DNA of 64,000 bases from Streptomyces sp. SID13726. GTDB taxonomy: Bacteria > Actinomycetota > Actinomycetes > Streptomycetales > Streptomycetaceae. Of the stretch, positions 45,511-53,820 are shown in pieces; the stretch's first letter is position 1, and each line of letters opens with the position of its first letter. The stretch lies in contig NZ_JAAGLY010000005.1 of NCBI RefSeq assembly GCF_010548375.1, forward strand, positions 248,001-312,000, read 5' to 3'. A model generated the notes under the pieces. That model was not told the origin of the DNA. It saw only the letters and a list, made by a program, of their open reading frames with translations, and ran no database searches. Position numbers and translations under genes: made by a program.

Positions 45511-45534
45511 TGAAGCCCGGTTAGGGTGGTGACC

Positions 45535-46026
45535 ATGACGGATGCGGCGGGGCGTGATCAGGAGGCGGTCTCGAAGTTCGTGGAGAGCTTCGCGGCCCAG
45601 CTCGTCGAGGCCGGGATGCAGCGCATGCCGGCCCGGGTCTTCGCGGCCCTCCTCTCCTCCGACGAGGGCACCATGACCTCCGCCGACCTGGGTGAGCAGT
45701 TGCGGATCAGCCCGGCCGCGGTCTCCGGGGCGGTGCGCTACCTCGCCCAGACGCACATGGTCTCGCGCGAGCGGGAGCCGGGCTCGCGCCGGGAGCGCTA
45801 CCGGGTGCACGGCGACCAGTGGTACGAGGCGCTGACCAACCGCGAGGCCATCATCAAGCGCTGGGAGGGCGCCCTGCGCGAGGGCGTCAGCAGCCTCGGC
45901 CCCGACACCCCGGCGGGCCGCCGGATGGCCGAGACGCTGGCCTTCTTCGAGTTCATCGAGGGTGAGGTCGCGGCCATGATGGAGCGCTGGCGGACGCATC
46001 GCGAGGAGCTCTTCGGGCAGGGCTGA
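45535..46026 (+). CDS. GbsR/MarR-family transcriptional regulator
   Basis: The 163-aa regulator has a long N-terminal helix (VSKFVESFAAQLVEAGMQRM), a winged HTH (MTSADLGEQLRISPAAVSGAVRYL), a wing with REREPGSRRERYRVHGDQWY and a C-terminal dimerisation helix. Such regulators of about 160 aa commonly sit divergently to TnrB-type exporters and repress them until a drug binds. ATG 45535 is preceded by AGGG. The candidate operator lies in the shared spacer. Confidence 0.9.
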   Translation: MTDAAGRDQEAVSKFVESFAAQLVEAGMQRMPARVFAALLSSDEGTMTSADLGEQLRISPAAVSGAVRYLAQTHMVSREREPGSRRERYRVHGDQWYEALTNREAIIKRWEGALREGVSSLGPDTPAGRRMAETLAFFEFIEGEVAAMMERWRTHREELFGQG

Positions 46027-46035
46027 TATCGCGTC

Positions 46036-46053
46036 AGTTCGCCGTGGCGAACT
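46036..46053. promoter_or_regulatory. Perfect palindrome upstream of the toxin gene
   Basis: AGTTCGCC-GT-GGCGAACT has perfect 8-bp arms with a 2-bp centre. It lies 10 nt after the GbsR/MarR gene and 60 nt before the toxin start. A second AGTTCG half-site occurs at 46067-46072. It is a possible operator for the toxin operon, or a small terminator for the upstream gene. Confidence 0.5.
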
Positions 46054-46082
46054 TGCCTCCGTGATCAGTTCGAAGTTACGTT

Positions 46083-46107
46083 CCCCCGACTGGCTTTCGA
46101 TCGGGGG
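46083..46107 (+). promoter_or_regulatory. Hairpin occluding the toxin ribosome site
   Basis: CCCCCGA (46083-46089) pairs perfectly with TCGGGGG (46101-46107) around an 11-nt loop. The GGGGG on the right arm is the only purine-rich ribosome-site candidate before the GTG at 46113, so folding would reduce toxin translation. Confidence 0.55.
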
Positions 46108-46112
46108 TAGTT

Positions 46113-47846
46113 GTGGGCGTCGTGCTGCCCAGTGAGCTGGATGCGGCCCTGGACCTGATAGGCATCAGCTGGCCCAACGTCGACGAGGACGACTACCGCG
46201 ACATGGCCCAGGCCATGCGGGAGTTCGCCGACGACATCGACGACGGTGCCGCCGACGCGCATCAGGCGGTCACCGATCTGATCGGGGCGAACGAAGGCCT
46301 CGCGATCCAGGCGCTCGAAGCGCACTGGGACATCGTCAAGGGCAAGCATCTGGCCAATCTCGCCGAGGCGGGCCGGGTGGCCGCTGTCGCGCTGGACGCG
46401 GTCGCCGTGCTGATCGAGGGCGCGAAGATCGCCGCCATCGCCCAACTGGGCATCCTCGCCGCCGAGATAGCCGCCGCGATCGCCGCCGCCCCGCTGACCT
46501 TCGGCCTGTCGACGCTCGGCGGTGTCGCGGGCACCCAGGTCACCCGGATCGCGGTGAAGAAGATCTTCGAGGAGGTCTGCGAGGAGATCGCCTCGCGGAT
46601 CATGGAGGTCGCGATGGGCCCGGTCTTCCAGGCCCTCGGTGCGATGGCGGGCGACCTCGTCGTCCAACTGGGCAGCAACGCCCTGGGGATGCAGAACGGC
46701 GTCGACCTCGACCAGACCGCGAAGGCGGGCAAGGACGGTCTGAACGACGGCGTGGACACCCTCAAGTCCGGCGGTATGCAGCTGGCCAGCGCGGGCGGCG
46801 CCGGCGGGTCGATGCAACTGGCCGGTGCCGACGGCGGTTCGAGCTCGGGCGGCTCCGGATCCGGCGGTGGCGGCGGGCAGTTCAGCATGGACCTCGACTC
46901 CTACGACCGCGTCGAGAGCGGCCTCAAGGGAGCGGGTGACAAGATCCGCGACGGCGCGGGCTCCAAGCTCGACCGGGCCAAGTCCTCGCACGGCCGCGCC
47001 CGCGGCAAGGACCCGCTCACCGCGGCCCTCGACCCCATGGTCGACGAGGTCGTGGAGGGCGTGGGCCGGGGCGTCAAGCGCACCGCCGAGCACCTCGGCG
47101 ACAGCATGGTCGGCGGCGTGCGGAAGATGGCCAAGAACCACAAGGACAACGACGACGACACCGCGCTCTCCCTGGCCCAGCTCCAGAAGAAGGGCACCGG
47201 CAAGGACACCCCCATCTACCTGATGGGCGACGACGGCACGCTCAAGCGCCTGGGGTCGGACGGCGGCCACAGTCCTCTCACCGACAAGGACCGCGACCGC
47301 ATCGGCCTGGGCTTCGTCGACGGCGACAGCGTGGGCCGGCCGCAGGCGGGCGAGACCAAGCTCAAGCTCCAGGGCAAGCAGCGCCCGCGCCCGCTCAGCG
47401 ACTCCGAGCAGGTGGACCTCGGCAGCACCGAGCTCTCCCGCGCCGTCCAGCTGGCCCGGCACTCGGACGGCAGCTACGGCAACCACAAGAAGACCGAGAA
47501 CGGCGACAAGTTCGAGAGCAACAACTACGCCTCCGCGCGCTTCGACCACAAGGGCGAGGGCAAGGGCTTCATCGTCGTCTCCCGCAGCTCCGGCTTCCGG
47601 CACTCCGAGCGCATGCTGGGCTTCCCGGTGGTCCGCGACGACGTGGGCGACCGGATGAAGGAGCTGTACACGGAGCGGGCCCCCTGCACCAGCCCGCCCA
47701 ACTGCAGCGCGTGGATGAAGGAACGGCTCTCGCACGTCGACGTCACGCACAGCGTCGACTACGGCAGTACGAAGGACTCCAGGGCCGCGGGCAACGCGGA
47801 CATGATGGACTACCTCGACCGCCTCAAGGCGAACCGCAACAAATAA
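46113..47846 (+). CDS. Polymorphic toxin with C-terminal nucleic-acid deaminase domain
   Basis: The 577-aa protein has an N-terminal helical region (about 1-185) of the WXG100-like/CpnT-N type, beginning VVLPSELDAALDLIGISWPN, which marks cargo of type VII (ESX) secretion. A Gly/Ser linker (about 235-265) and a Lys/Asp-rich hinge follow. The C-terminal about 120 residues form a deaminase fold: HSE (His497, Glu499) and APCTSPPNC (Cys525, Cys531) are the zinc and proton-shuttle residues, followed by WM and DVTHSVDYGST..SRAAG. This best resembles the XOO_2897-type deaminases that mutate nucleic acids or nucleotides in rival cells. A SUKH-4 immunity gene follows 64 nt later. Confidence 0.82.
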   Translation: MGVVLPSELDAALDLIGISWPNVDEDDYRDMAQAMREFADDIDDGAADAHQAVTDLIGANEGLAIQALEAHWDIVKGKHLANLAEAGRVAAVALDAVAVLIEGAKIAAIAQLGILAAEIAAAIAAAPLTFGLSTLGGVAGTQVTRIAVKKIFEEVCEEIASRIMEVAMGPVFQALGAMAGDLVVQLGSNALGMQNGVDLDQTAKAGKDGLNDGVDTLKSGGMQLASAGGAGGSMQLAGADGGSSSGGSGSGGGGGQFSMDLDSYDRVESGLKGAGDKIRDGAGSKLDRAKSSHGRARGKDPLTAALDPMVDEVVEGVGRGVKRTAEHLGDSMVGGVRKMAKNHKDNDDDTALSLAQLQKKGTGKDTPIYLMGDDGTLKRLGSDGGHSPLTDKDRDRIGLGFVDGDSVGRPQAGETKLKLQGKQRPRPLSDSEQVDLGSTELSRAVQLARHSDGSYGNHKKTENGDKFESNNYASARFDHKGEGKGFIVVSRSSGFRHSERMLGFPVVRDDVGDRMKELYTERAPCTSPPNCSAWMKERLSHVDVTHSVDYGSTKDSRAAGNADMMDYLDRLKANRNK

Positions 47847-47910
47847 GACATACATTCGCCGGTGTTAGCATCGGCAACCCCCCTCAGGCGCAAGGCAGGC
47901 AGGTCACGGA

Positions 47911-48483
47911 ATGACACCCCCGATCGACCGGGAGACCCTTCAGGCCGAGTTCGGCCCGGACGAACTCATCAGGTTTCCCGAGGCCGTGGTGGCGACCGTA
48001 CGGCACGAGCCCAGCGCGCGTTTCCTGCGCGAGGTCGGCATCCCGGCCCGCCCGAACCCCTGGTTCGACCTCGTGGACGGCAGCGAGGCGGAGGCCAGGA
48101 CTCTCGGCGAGTGCTACGACGACCTGCGCGAGCGGTGGACCGACCTGCCCGAGGGCGCCGAGAACTGGCTCCTGCTCGGCATGGTCCCCTACGACGACAT
48201 CGCCCTGGACGGCGTCACCGGGACCGTCCGGTGCCTGCCCGGGGACGAGTCCGACGTCTACCCGCTCAACCAGGACCTCGACTCCTTCGCGTCCTTCCTC
48301 TACCTGCTGGAGAAGGAACGCCCGCACTACGACTTCGAGTCGGAGCTGGAGGTCATCGACCCGGAGGGCGCGGCCCGCCGGCTGACCGAGCGGATGCGGG
48401 AGATCGACCCGGCGGCCCTGGCGGTCGAGGGGTCGCGCTGGCACGACATCCTGGAGTACGTCGAATCCCCCGAAGCGCGATGA
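47911..48483 (+). CDS. SUKH-4 family immunity protein
   Basis: The 190-aa cytoplasmic protein matches SUKH-4 immunity proteins: PPIDRETLQAEFGPDELIRF, FLREVGIPARPNPWFDL, NWLLLGMVPYDDIALDGVTG and the terminal DLDSFASFLYLLEKERPHYD. SUKH proteins neutralise nuclease and deaminase toxins in polymorphic systems (established family knowledge). It lies directly behind the toxin gene and ahead of a second SUKH-4-containing gene (14-nt gap), so it is very likely the cognate antidote. ATG 47911 fits the usual N-terminus. Confidence 0.85.
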   Translation: MTPPIDRETLQAEFGPDELIRFPEAVVATVRHEPSARFLREVGIPARPNPWFDLVDGSEAEARTLGECYDDLRERWTDLPEGAENWLLLGMVPYDDIALDGVTGTVRCLPGDESDVYPLNQDLDSFASFLYLLEKERPHYDFESELEVIDPEGAARRLTERMREIDPAALAVEGSRWHDILEYVESPEAR

Positions 48484-48496
48484 GGCGGAACCGTCC

Positions 48497-49324
48497 ATGA
48501 CCGTCCCCGAGAACGGCGTCCGCCGCTTCGCCGAGCAGAGCACCGGCGACGACACCCCCGCGAGCCTCCGGCGGCTCTCGGACATCGCGGTCCCCGTGCA
48601 GGCCGGGCCCTACTTCGTCACCGCGCCGGACGACGCCGTACGGCTCCAGGAGTTCGCCGAGGCCGCGGGCCGGGAGGTCGTGGACGAGTCCTGCCGGGAC
48701 TGGGCCCGCCTCGGCTCGGACCACGGCTTCGAGATCTGCGCCGACCACGAGGGCGTCGTACGGGCCGTACTCCTCGACTGGGCCGAGGAGTTCAGGTTCG
48801 TCAACTCCACCCCCGAGGCGTTCGCCGAGTCGCTCGTCCTGCTCGACCGGGCGCTGACCGAGATCCTCGGCACCGGGGTCCCGGACGAGGCCGCCGCCGA
48901 ACACGCCCAGCTGGAGCAGCGGTTGCGCACCCTCGACCCGCCGGCCTTCGAGGGGCGCGAGAACTGGTGGCCGCTCGTCCTGGACGACATCCGTGACACC
49001 GCGAGCGCCGAGTGGTTCACCGCCTTCGAGATCGTCGACGGACAGGGCGAGAAGCAGATCATCACGCAGGCCGGCGAGATCGGGGTGCACCCCGAGGAGC
49101 GGCTCTGGTCCCGGCTGCGGGCCGCGGGCGTGGAGCCGGAGCAGGTGCTGCGCATCCACACCGAGCTCCAGGCCTGCTTCCTGCCGGGCCACTACTGCTC
49201 GCTGTGGCTCGGGCAGACCTTCCCCGACGCGCGCCTGACCCACAACTTCCCCTACGGCGAGACCGCCGAGTCCCGCGCCGAGGGCATCCGGCAACTGATC
49301 GAGGCCGCCGAGCGGCAGCCGTAG
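48497..49324 (+). CDS. SUKH-4 domain fused to a deaminase-like C-terminal domain
   Basis: The 275-aa protein starts with a SUKH-4-like domain (about 15-125, with LSDIAVPVQAGPYFVTAP, GSDHGFEICADHEGVVRAVL and VNSTPEAFAESLVLLDRAL). Its last about 110 residues resemble the toxin domain of the gene two places upstream: HTE (His221, Glu223), two Cys seven apart (Cys227, Cys234) in CFLPGHYCSLW, and LTHNFPYGETAESRAEGIRQ, parallel to the toxin's VTHSVDYGSTKDSRAAGN. It may be a decoy subunit, a self-protecting catalytic protein or an evolving toxin. Both zinc-site residue classes are kept, so catalysis cannot be excluded. Confidence 0.75.
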   Translation: MTVPENGVRRFAEQSTGDDTPASLRRLSDIAVPVQAGPYFVTAPDDAVRLQEFAEAAGREVVDESCRDWARLGSDHGFEICADHEGVVRAVLLDWAEEFRFVNSTPEAFAESLVLLDRALTEILGTGVPDEAAAEHAQLEQRLRTLDPPAFEGRENWWPLVLDDIRDTASAEWFTAFEIVDGQGEKQIITQAGEIGVHPEERLWSRLRAAGVEPEQVLRIHTELQACFLPGHYCSLWLGQTFPDARLTHNFPYGETAESRAEGIRQLIEAAERQP

Positions 49325-49358
49325 CGGACCCGGAAACGCGAAGAGGGAGCAGTTCACC

Positions 49359-51119
49359 ATGACCGCCGCTACCGTCACGCCGGACATCGCCGCCTGGCCG
49401 CCGCTCCAGGAGCGGGAGCGCGCCCACGGAAGGCGGTTGCTCGACTGGGCGGCCGGCACCGGCGGACCCCGGCTGTGTCTGGTGCGGGGTACCGCGGGCA
49501 GCGGGAAGAGCCGGCTGCTCGCCTGGTTCATGGCCGGTTCGGCGGGCCATCCGCGGACCGTCGTGCACGCCCTCGTGCTGGCCGAGGGACTGACCGCCGA
49601 GTCCTTCGCGTGGGAGGCGGGGCGCCTGCTCGGCTACGGCCCGCTCGACCCCGCCCGGCTGATCGAGCGGGTGGCCCTGGACGAGCGTCCGGTGCTGTTC
49701 CTCGTGCCAGATCTGCACCGGTCCGGGGCGGGCCCCGTGGACCTGCCGTCCGCGGACCCGGCCACGCTGGTCGCCGAACTGCTCGTGCCGCTGCTGGAGT
49801 TGGGCCACGTCCGCGCGATCGTGGAGGTCGGCGACACCGAGCTGCTGCCCGTGGACGGCGCCGAGGTCATCGACCTGGGCGGGGACCGCGACGGCACGGA
49901 GTCCGGCGGGCCCCCGTCCTTCGCTGACCTCCTCGCGACGGTCCCGCACACCGCCGAGGGGCGCCCCGACTGGGACGGGGCGCCCGCCCCTGCGCTGCGG
50001 GACATCCTCGCGGCCGCACTGCGCGCCGGTGACGAAGGGGCCGCCGTACGCGGCCTGTTGAGCGACCCCGGGTTCCTGGTGCACGGTTCGGCGACCGCGC
50101 TCACCGCCGTCCTCGCCGACGAACGCCTGGTCGTACCAGGGCAGTTGCGCCAGGTGTGGCGGCGGGCCGCGCCCGGGCTGACCGGCCTGTACGGCGACGG
50201 CACCGAGCGCGCCGCCCTGCTGCACGCCGCCGCCGTGGGCACGGACGCGCCCCTGGCGGAGTACCTGCGCCCGCTCGCCGAACGGCACCCGTGGTCCGCC
50301 GTGTGGGCGCGACCCGACGTCCCGGTGACCGCGCTGGCGCTGGTGCCGGGCGCGGAACCCGGACTCCTCGCGGCCGACGTCACGGGCCGGCTCGCGGGGT
50401 ACGACCTGGACACGGGCGCCCTGACGGCCGTACACCCCGCATCCGGCACCTCGTCCGTGCGGCCCGACGGGCTCGCCCCGCGCGACGGCCGCTCGGTGCT
50501 GCTGCTCGACGGGCGGACCGAGGCGCTGCTGTCCCACGCGCCCGAGGACGATCCGACGGCCGCGTTCGTGCTCGCGCACATCGCCGAGCACCACGGCTCG
50601 GCCGCGCTGACCGACGCGAAGGCCCGGGTCACCGCGGTCGCGGGCGGTGCGGGAAGCCCGTACACCGTGGTCGGCGACCGCTCCGGCGGCCTGCACCTCT
50701 GGCCCCCGGCCGAGTACCAGGACGCCCCGCGCTCCCGGCCGGTGCACGAGGGTCCGGTCACGGCGGTCGCCGCGCTGGAACTCGCGGACGAAGGGCTCAC
50801 CCTCGTCTTCAGCGCGGGCGCGGACGGGTCGGTGCGGCTGTGGGAGACCTCGGACGAACCCATGCCGGCGCCGGTCGAGCAGCGCGAGCCGATGCCCCTC
50901 GCGCTCGCCGCGGCCGCCACCCCCGAGGGCCCGGTCCTCGCCGTCGCCTGGAGCGACGGCGCCCTCCACCTCTGGCACGTCCTGACCGGCCGGCTGCGCC
51001 CCCTCCCGCTGCCCCACCCCACCCGGACCCTCGCCCTCACCCCCGGAGGACTGCTCCTGACCGGAGGACCCGAGGGCCTGCACGCCGTACGACTGCGGCT
51101 GGACCGGCTCTGGGACTAG
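49359..51119 (+). CDS. P-loop NTPase with WD40-like C-terminal repeats
   Basis: The 586-aa protein has a STAND/AAA-like NTPase N-terminal part: Walker A RGTAGSGKSRLL (about 44-52) and a Walker B-like PVLFLVPDLHRSGAG. From about residue 320 it contains a run of WD40-type blades (for example TVVGDRSGGLHLWPP, LVFSAGADGSVRLWE, VAWSDGALHLWHV), enough for one propeller. It follows the SUKH-4/deaminase gene by 34 nt with an AGAGGGAGC ribosome site. Such NTPase/WD40 genes occur beside toxin-immunity loci in Streptomyces, where they may sense damage or regulate the locus (inference). It converges on the amino-acid permease with 13 bp between stops. Confidence 0.8.
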   Translation: MTAATVTPDIAAWPPLQERERAHGRRLLDWAAGTGGPRLCLVRGTAGSGKSRLLAWFMAGSAGHPRTVVHALVLAEGLTAESFAWEAGRLLGYGPLDPARLIERVALDERPVLFLVPDLHRSGAGPVDLPSADPATLVAELLVPLLELGHVRAIVEVGDTELLPVDGAEVIDLGGDRDGTESGGPPSFADLLATVPHTAEGRPDWDGAPAPALRDILAAALRAGDEGAAVRGLLSDPGFLVHGSATALTAVLADERLVVPGQLRQVWRRAAPGLTGLYGDGTERAALLHAAAVGTDAPLAEYLRPLAERHPWSAVWARPDVPVTALALVPGAEPGLLAADVTGRLAGYDLDTGALTAVHPASGTSSVRPDGLAPRDGRSVLLLDGRTEALLSHAPEDDPTAAFVLAHIAEHHGSAALTDAKARVTAVAGGAGSPYTVVGDRSGGLHLWPPAEYQDAPRSRPVHEGPVTAVAALELADEGLTLVFSAGADGSVRLWETSDEPMPAPVEQREPMPLALAAAATPEGPVLAVAWSDGALHLWHVLTGRLRPLPLPHPTRTLALTPGGLLLTGGPEGLHAVRLRLDRLWD

Positions 51120-51132
51120 CCCTGTGGAGCGG

Positions 51133-52650
51133 TCAGCGCTCCTTCGTCTCCTCCAGTACCGTCCGCCCCAGCAGCAGATACCGCTCCGGCGCGCGCCGCT
51201 TCAGGTACTGCGCATACCCGATGCCCAGCGCCGCGACCGCCGCCACCAGCCACGGTGTCGCCTTCAGGACCAGCGAGCCGGACTCGGTGCCGGCCGCCGC
51301 GCCCATGTTGGAGACCAGCAGGACGACCACGGCGAGCATCGCGACGCCGCCGATCAGCGGGGCCGTGAAGGTCCGGAACCAGTGGCGGCTCTCGGGGTGG
51401 TGGGTGCGGAAGTACGCCAGCACCGCGAAGGAGCACACCGCCTGCACGACCAGGATCGCCATGGTGCCGAGGATCGCGAGCAGGACGTAGGTGCCGGTGT
51501 ACGGGTCCTTGCCCGCCACCGCGAACGCCAGCAGGAGTACGGCCGTCACGACCGTCTGCACCAGGCCCGCGATGTGCGGTGAGCCGTGCCGGGTGTGGGT
51601 GCGGCCGACCGTGTTCTTCAGTACCGGCAGGACTCCCTCGCGGCCCAGCGCGTACATGTAGCGGGCGGCGCAGTTGTGGAAGGCCATCCCGCAGGCCAGC
51701 GACCCGGTGATCATCAGCCACTGCATGACCACGACCGCCCAGTGGCCGACGTACTGCTCGGTGGGCCCGAAGAACAGCGCGAGCGGGTTCGCGGTGGCGA
51801 CCTCGACGGCCCGGGACTCGCCGGTGCCGGAGATGGCCATCCAGGAGACGAACACGTAGAAGACGCCGACGCCCAGGACCGAGACCATCGTCGCCTTGGG
51901 GATGATCCGCTTCGGGTCGCGGGACTCCTCGCCGTACATCGCCGTCGACTCGAAGCCGACCCACGACCAGAACGCGAAGAAGAGGCCGAGCCCCGCGCTG
52001 GTGCCCTGGAAGGCGTGGACCGGGTTGACGGGGCCCAGGCTGAAGCCGTCCGGCCCGCCGCCGTGCAGGGCGACCGAGACCGCCATCGCCGCCAGGATCG
52101 TCACCTCGGTCGCGAGCAGGACGACCAGCAGCTTCTCGGCGACCGAGACACCGAACCAGGTGCCCGTCGCGTTGACCGCCAGCATCAGGACAGCGAACGC
52201 CCACCACGGGACGTGCACCCCGGTCTGGTCCTTCAGGGTCTCCGTCGCGAAGGTCGAGAAGATGCCGATGAGCGCCGGTTCGAAGACGACGTAGGCGAAG
52301 GTGGCCAGCAGCCCCGACGCGAGTCCGGCGGTGCGGCCGAGGCCGTAGGAGATGAAGCCGTAGAACGCGCCGGTCGAGGTGATGTGCTTCGCCATCGACG
52401 TGAATCCGACGGCAAAGATTGCCAGGACGACCATTGCGACGAGATAGCTCGCGGGGGCGCCGGTGCCGTTGCCCGCGGAGACCATGAAGGGCACGTTGCC
52501 CGTCATCGCGGTGATCGGCGCGGCCGTCGCCACGGCCATGAAGACGACCCCGAGCATCCCCACGGCATTGGGTTTGAGCCGGTGGACCGTGCTGTCCCGA
52601 CCCGGCTGCGCGTCCTTCGCCGCCGGGGCGACTCCCTCGTCCACTGCCAT
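51133..52650 (-). CDS. APC-family amino acid permease
   Basis: The 505-aa membrane protein has about twelve helices. Family markers are GMLGVVFMAVATAAPITAMT (helix 1), AFYGFISYGLGRTAGLASGL, FWSWVGFESTAMYGEESRDP (conserved acidic/arginine loop) and RYMYALGREGVLP. It imports an amino acid or amine with a proton or by exchange; the substrate is unknown. ATG 52650 (MAVDEG) is preferred to the earlier ATG as GAGAGGGG lies ahead of it. The stop is 13 bp from the convergent NTPase gene. Confidence 0.9.
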   Translation of the reverse strand: MAVDEGVAPAAKDAQPGRDSTVHRLKPNAVGMLGVVFMAVATAAPITAMTGNVPFMVSAGNGTGAPASYLVAMVVLAIFAVGFTSMAKHITSTGAFYGFISYGLGRTAGLASGLLATFAYVVFEPALIGIFSTFATETLKDQTGVHVPWWAFAVLMLAVNATGTWFGVSVAEKLLVVLLATEVTILAAMAVSVALHGGGPDGFSLGPVNPVHAFQGTSAGLGLFFAFWSWVGFESTAMYGEESRDPKRIIPKATMVSVLGVGVFYVFVSWMAISGTGESRAVEVATANPLALFFGPTEQYVGHWAVVVMQWLMITGSLACGMAFHNCAARYMYALGREGVLPVLKNTVGRTHTRHGSPHIAGLVQTVVTAVLLLAFAVAGKDPYTGTYVLLAILGTMAILVVQAVCSFAVLAYFRTHHPESRHWFRTFTAPLIGGVAMLAVVVLLVSNMGAAAGTESGSLVLKATPWLVAAVAALGIGYAQYLKRRAPERYLLLGRTVLEETKER

Positions 52651-52759
52651 CGGCCGGCCCCTCTCCCGTCGCCCGTGCACACCGTGCTGGACCGGAACTC
52701 TCCAGCGCGAATGAGTCGAGCAAGGGTCTCGGGGCGTTAAATGTTTGTCAACCAGACCT

Positions 52760-53632
52760 TTAGCGGCGGGACGGGAGTACGAGGCCCAGCGCCCCCTCCC
52801 GCACGGTCCAGGTCCGTCTGCGCACCGGTCCCGCCACCCCCGCGTCCGCCCGGTACCGGAAGTCCGCTCCGGTCACGGTCACCGTGCGGCCCGAGGCCAG
52901 CAGGGGGGAGGCCTCCGCGCCCACCGACACCGGCCGCACCTCGACCTCGGCCACCCCGCGGACGCCCGGGGACACCGACACCGCCTCCACGGGCTGGTCC
53001 AGGTCGACCAGCGTGACCCCGTCGACCTCCACCCGCAGCCGCGAGGGCCCGGGGGCCACGGGAGGCGCCTCCCGGGCCGGCCGGGCCGGCACCAGGGTCC
53101 GTACCAGGGACTGACAGGTCCGCAGCCAGGGCCGCCCCGCCGCCACCGGGTCCCCGCCCAGTACGCGGCCCGGCTCCTCGCGGGGCGCGAGCGCGGGGAT
53201 CCGCAGCGCCCCGAGGACCACCCCGTCGCTGTCGTCCACCAGCATGTCGAGCCGCCGCTCGGCCCCGTCCAGGACGGCCCGCGCGGCGGCCACCGCCCCG
53301 GCGGGCACCCCGAGCGCGTGGGCGATGCCCAGCGCGGGGCCCACCGGCACCACCGACAGCACACATTCGGCCAGCTCCCGCTGCCGGTGCAGCAGCACCA
53401 CCGCCCGCATCAGCGCGCGGTCGTCACCGACGACCACCGGGCGGCGCGAGCCCCGCCGGGCCAGCGCCCGGGCGAACTCCTCGGGTCCCTCCGGAAGGCA
53501 CACCTTCGTCGTCGCACCCGCGCTGAGCACGTCTTTCACGATCCGTACGGACTCGCCGTCCGTCTGCCGGGCGACCGGGTCGATCACTACCAGCAGCTGA
53601 TCGGAAGTCGCGGAAGTCGCCACCTCGGCCAT
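52760..53632 (-). CDS. Diacylglycerol kinase catalytic-domain family protein
   Basis: The 290-aa protein starts AEVATSATSDQLLVVIDPVA and has the DAGK_cat/lipid-kinase layout: VVVGDDRALMRAVVLLHRQR, the LSVVPVGPALGIAHALGVPA segment where GGDGT/P-rich substrate loops sit in canonical members, then a C-terminal beta domain ending in REGALGLVLPSRR. The classical GGDGTxN motif is diverged (GDDRALM), so the activity may be altered or lost. ATG 53632 follows GAGGAAGCGAGGC. It is divergent from purA, a neighbourhood I recall as conserved in Streptomyces. Confidence 0.8.
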   Translation of the reverse strand: MAEVATSATSDQLLVVIDPVARQTDGESVRIVKDVLSAGATTKVCLPEGPEEFARALARRGSRRPVVVGDDRALMRAVVLLHRQRELAECVLSVVPVGPALGIAHALGVPAGAVAAARAVLDGAERRLDMLVDDSDGVVLGALRIPALAPREEPGRVLGGDPVAAGRPWLRTCQSLVRTLVPARPAREAPPVAPGPSRLRVEVDGVTLVDLDQPVEAVSVSPGVRGVAEVEVRPVSVGAEASPLLASGRTVTVTGADFRYRADAGVAGPVRRRTWTVREGALGLVLPSRR

Positions 53633-53665
53633 GCCTCGCTTCCTCGGGTAGCATCTTTGTGCAAG

Positions 53666-53693
53666 AGCCCCTTGCGCTATTGCGCCAGGGGCT
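53666..53693 (+). promoter_or_regulatory. Hairpin in the purA leader
   Basis: AGCCCCT/AGGGGCT (53666-53672 with 53687-53693) and GCGC/GCGC (53674-53677 with 53682-53685) form an 11-bp stem with one mismatch and a TATT loop, followed by TCGTCTATTCC. It lies in the divergent spacer between the lipid-kinase-like gene and purA, after a possible -10 (TAGCAT, 53649-53654), so it would be near the 5' end of the purA transcript. It could be an attenuator or a stability element. Confidence 0.5.
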
Positions 53694-53820
53694 TCGTCTA
53701 TTCCGGGGCATCCGGGTCCGACGGGCAGCGGCCGACGACGGCCGTGGTGCACGCGACGGAGGAACCGTACGCGTACGCCCCTGACCTTGGACATGCCCCG
53801 CCCGGAAGGGGTGTACGCGC

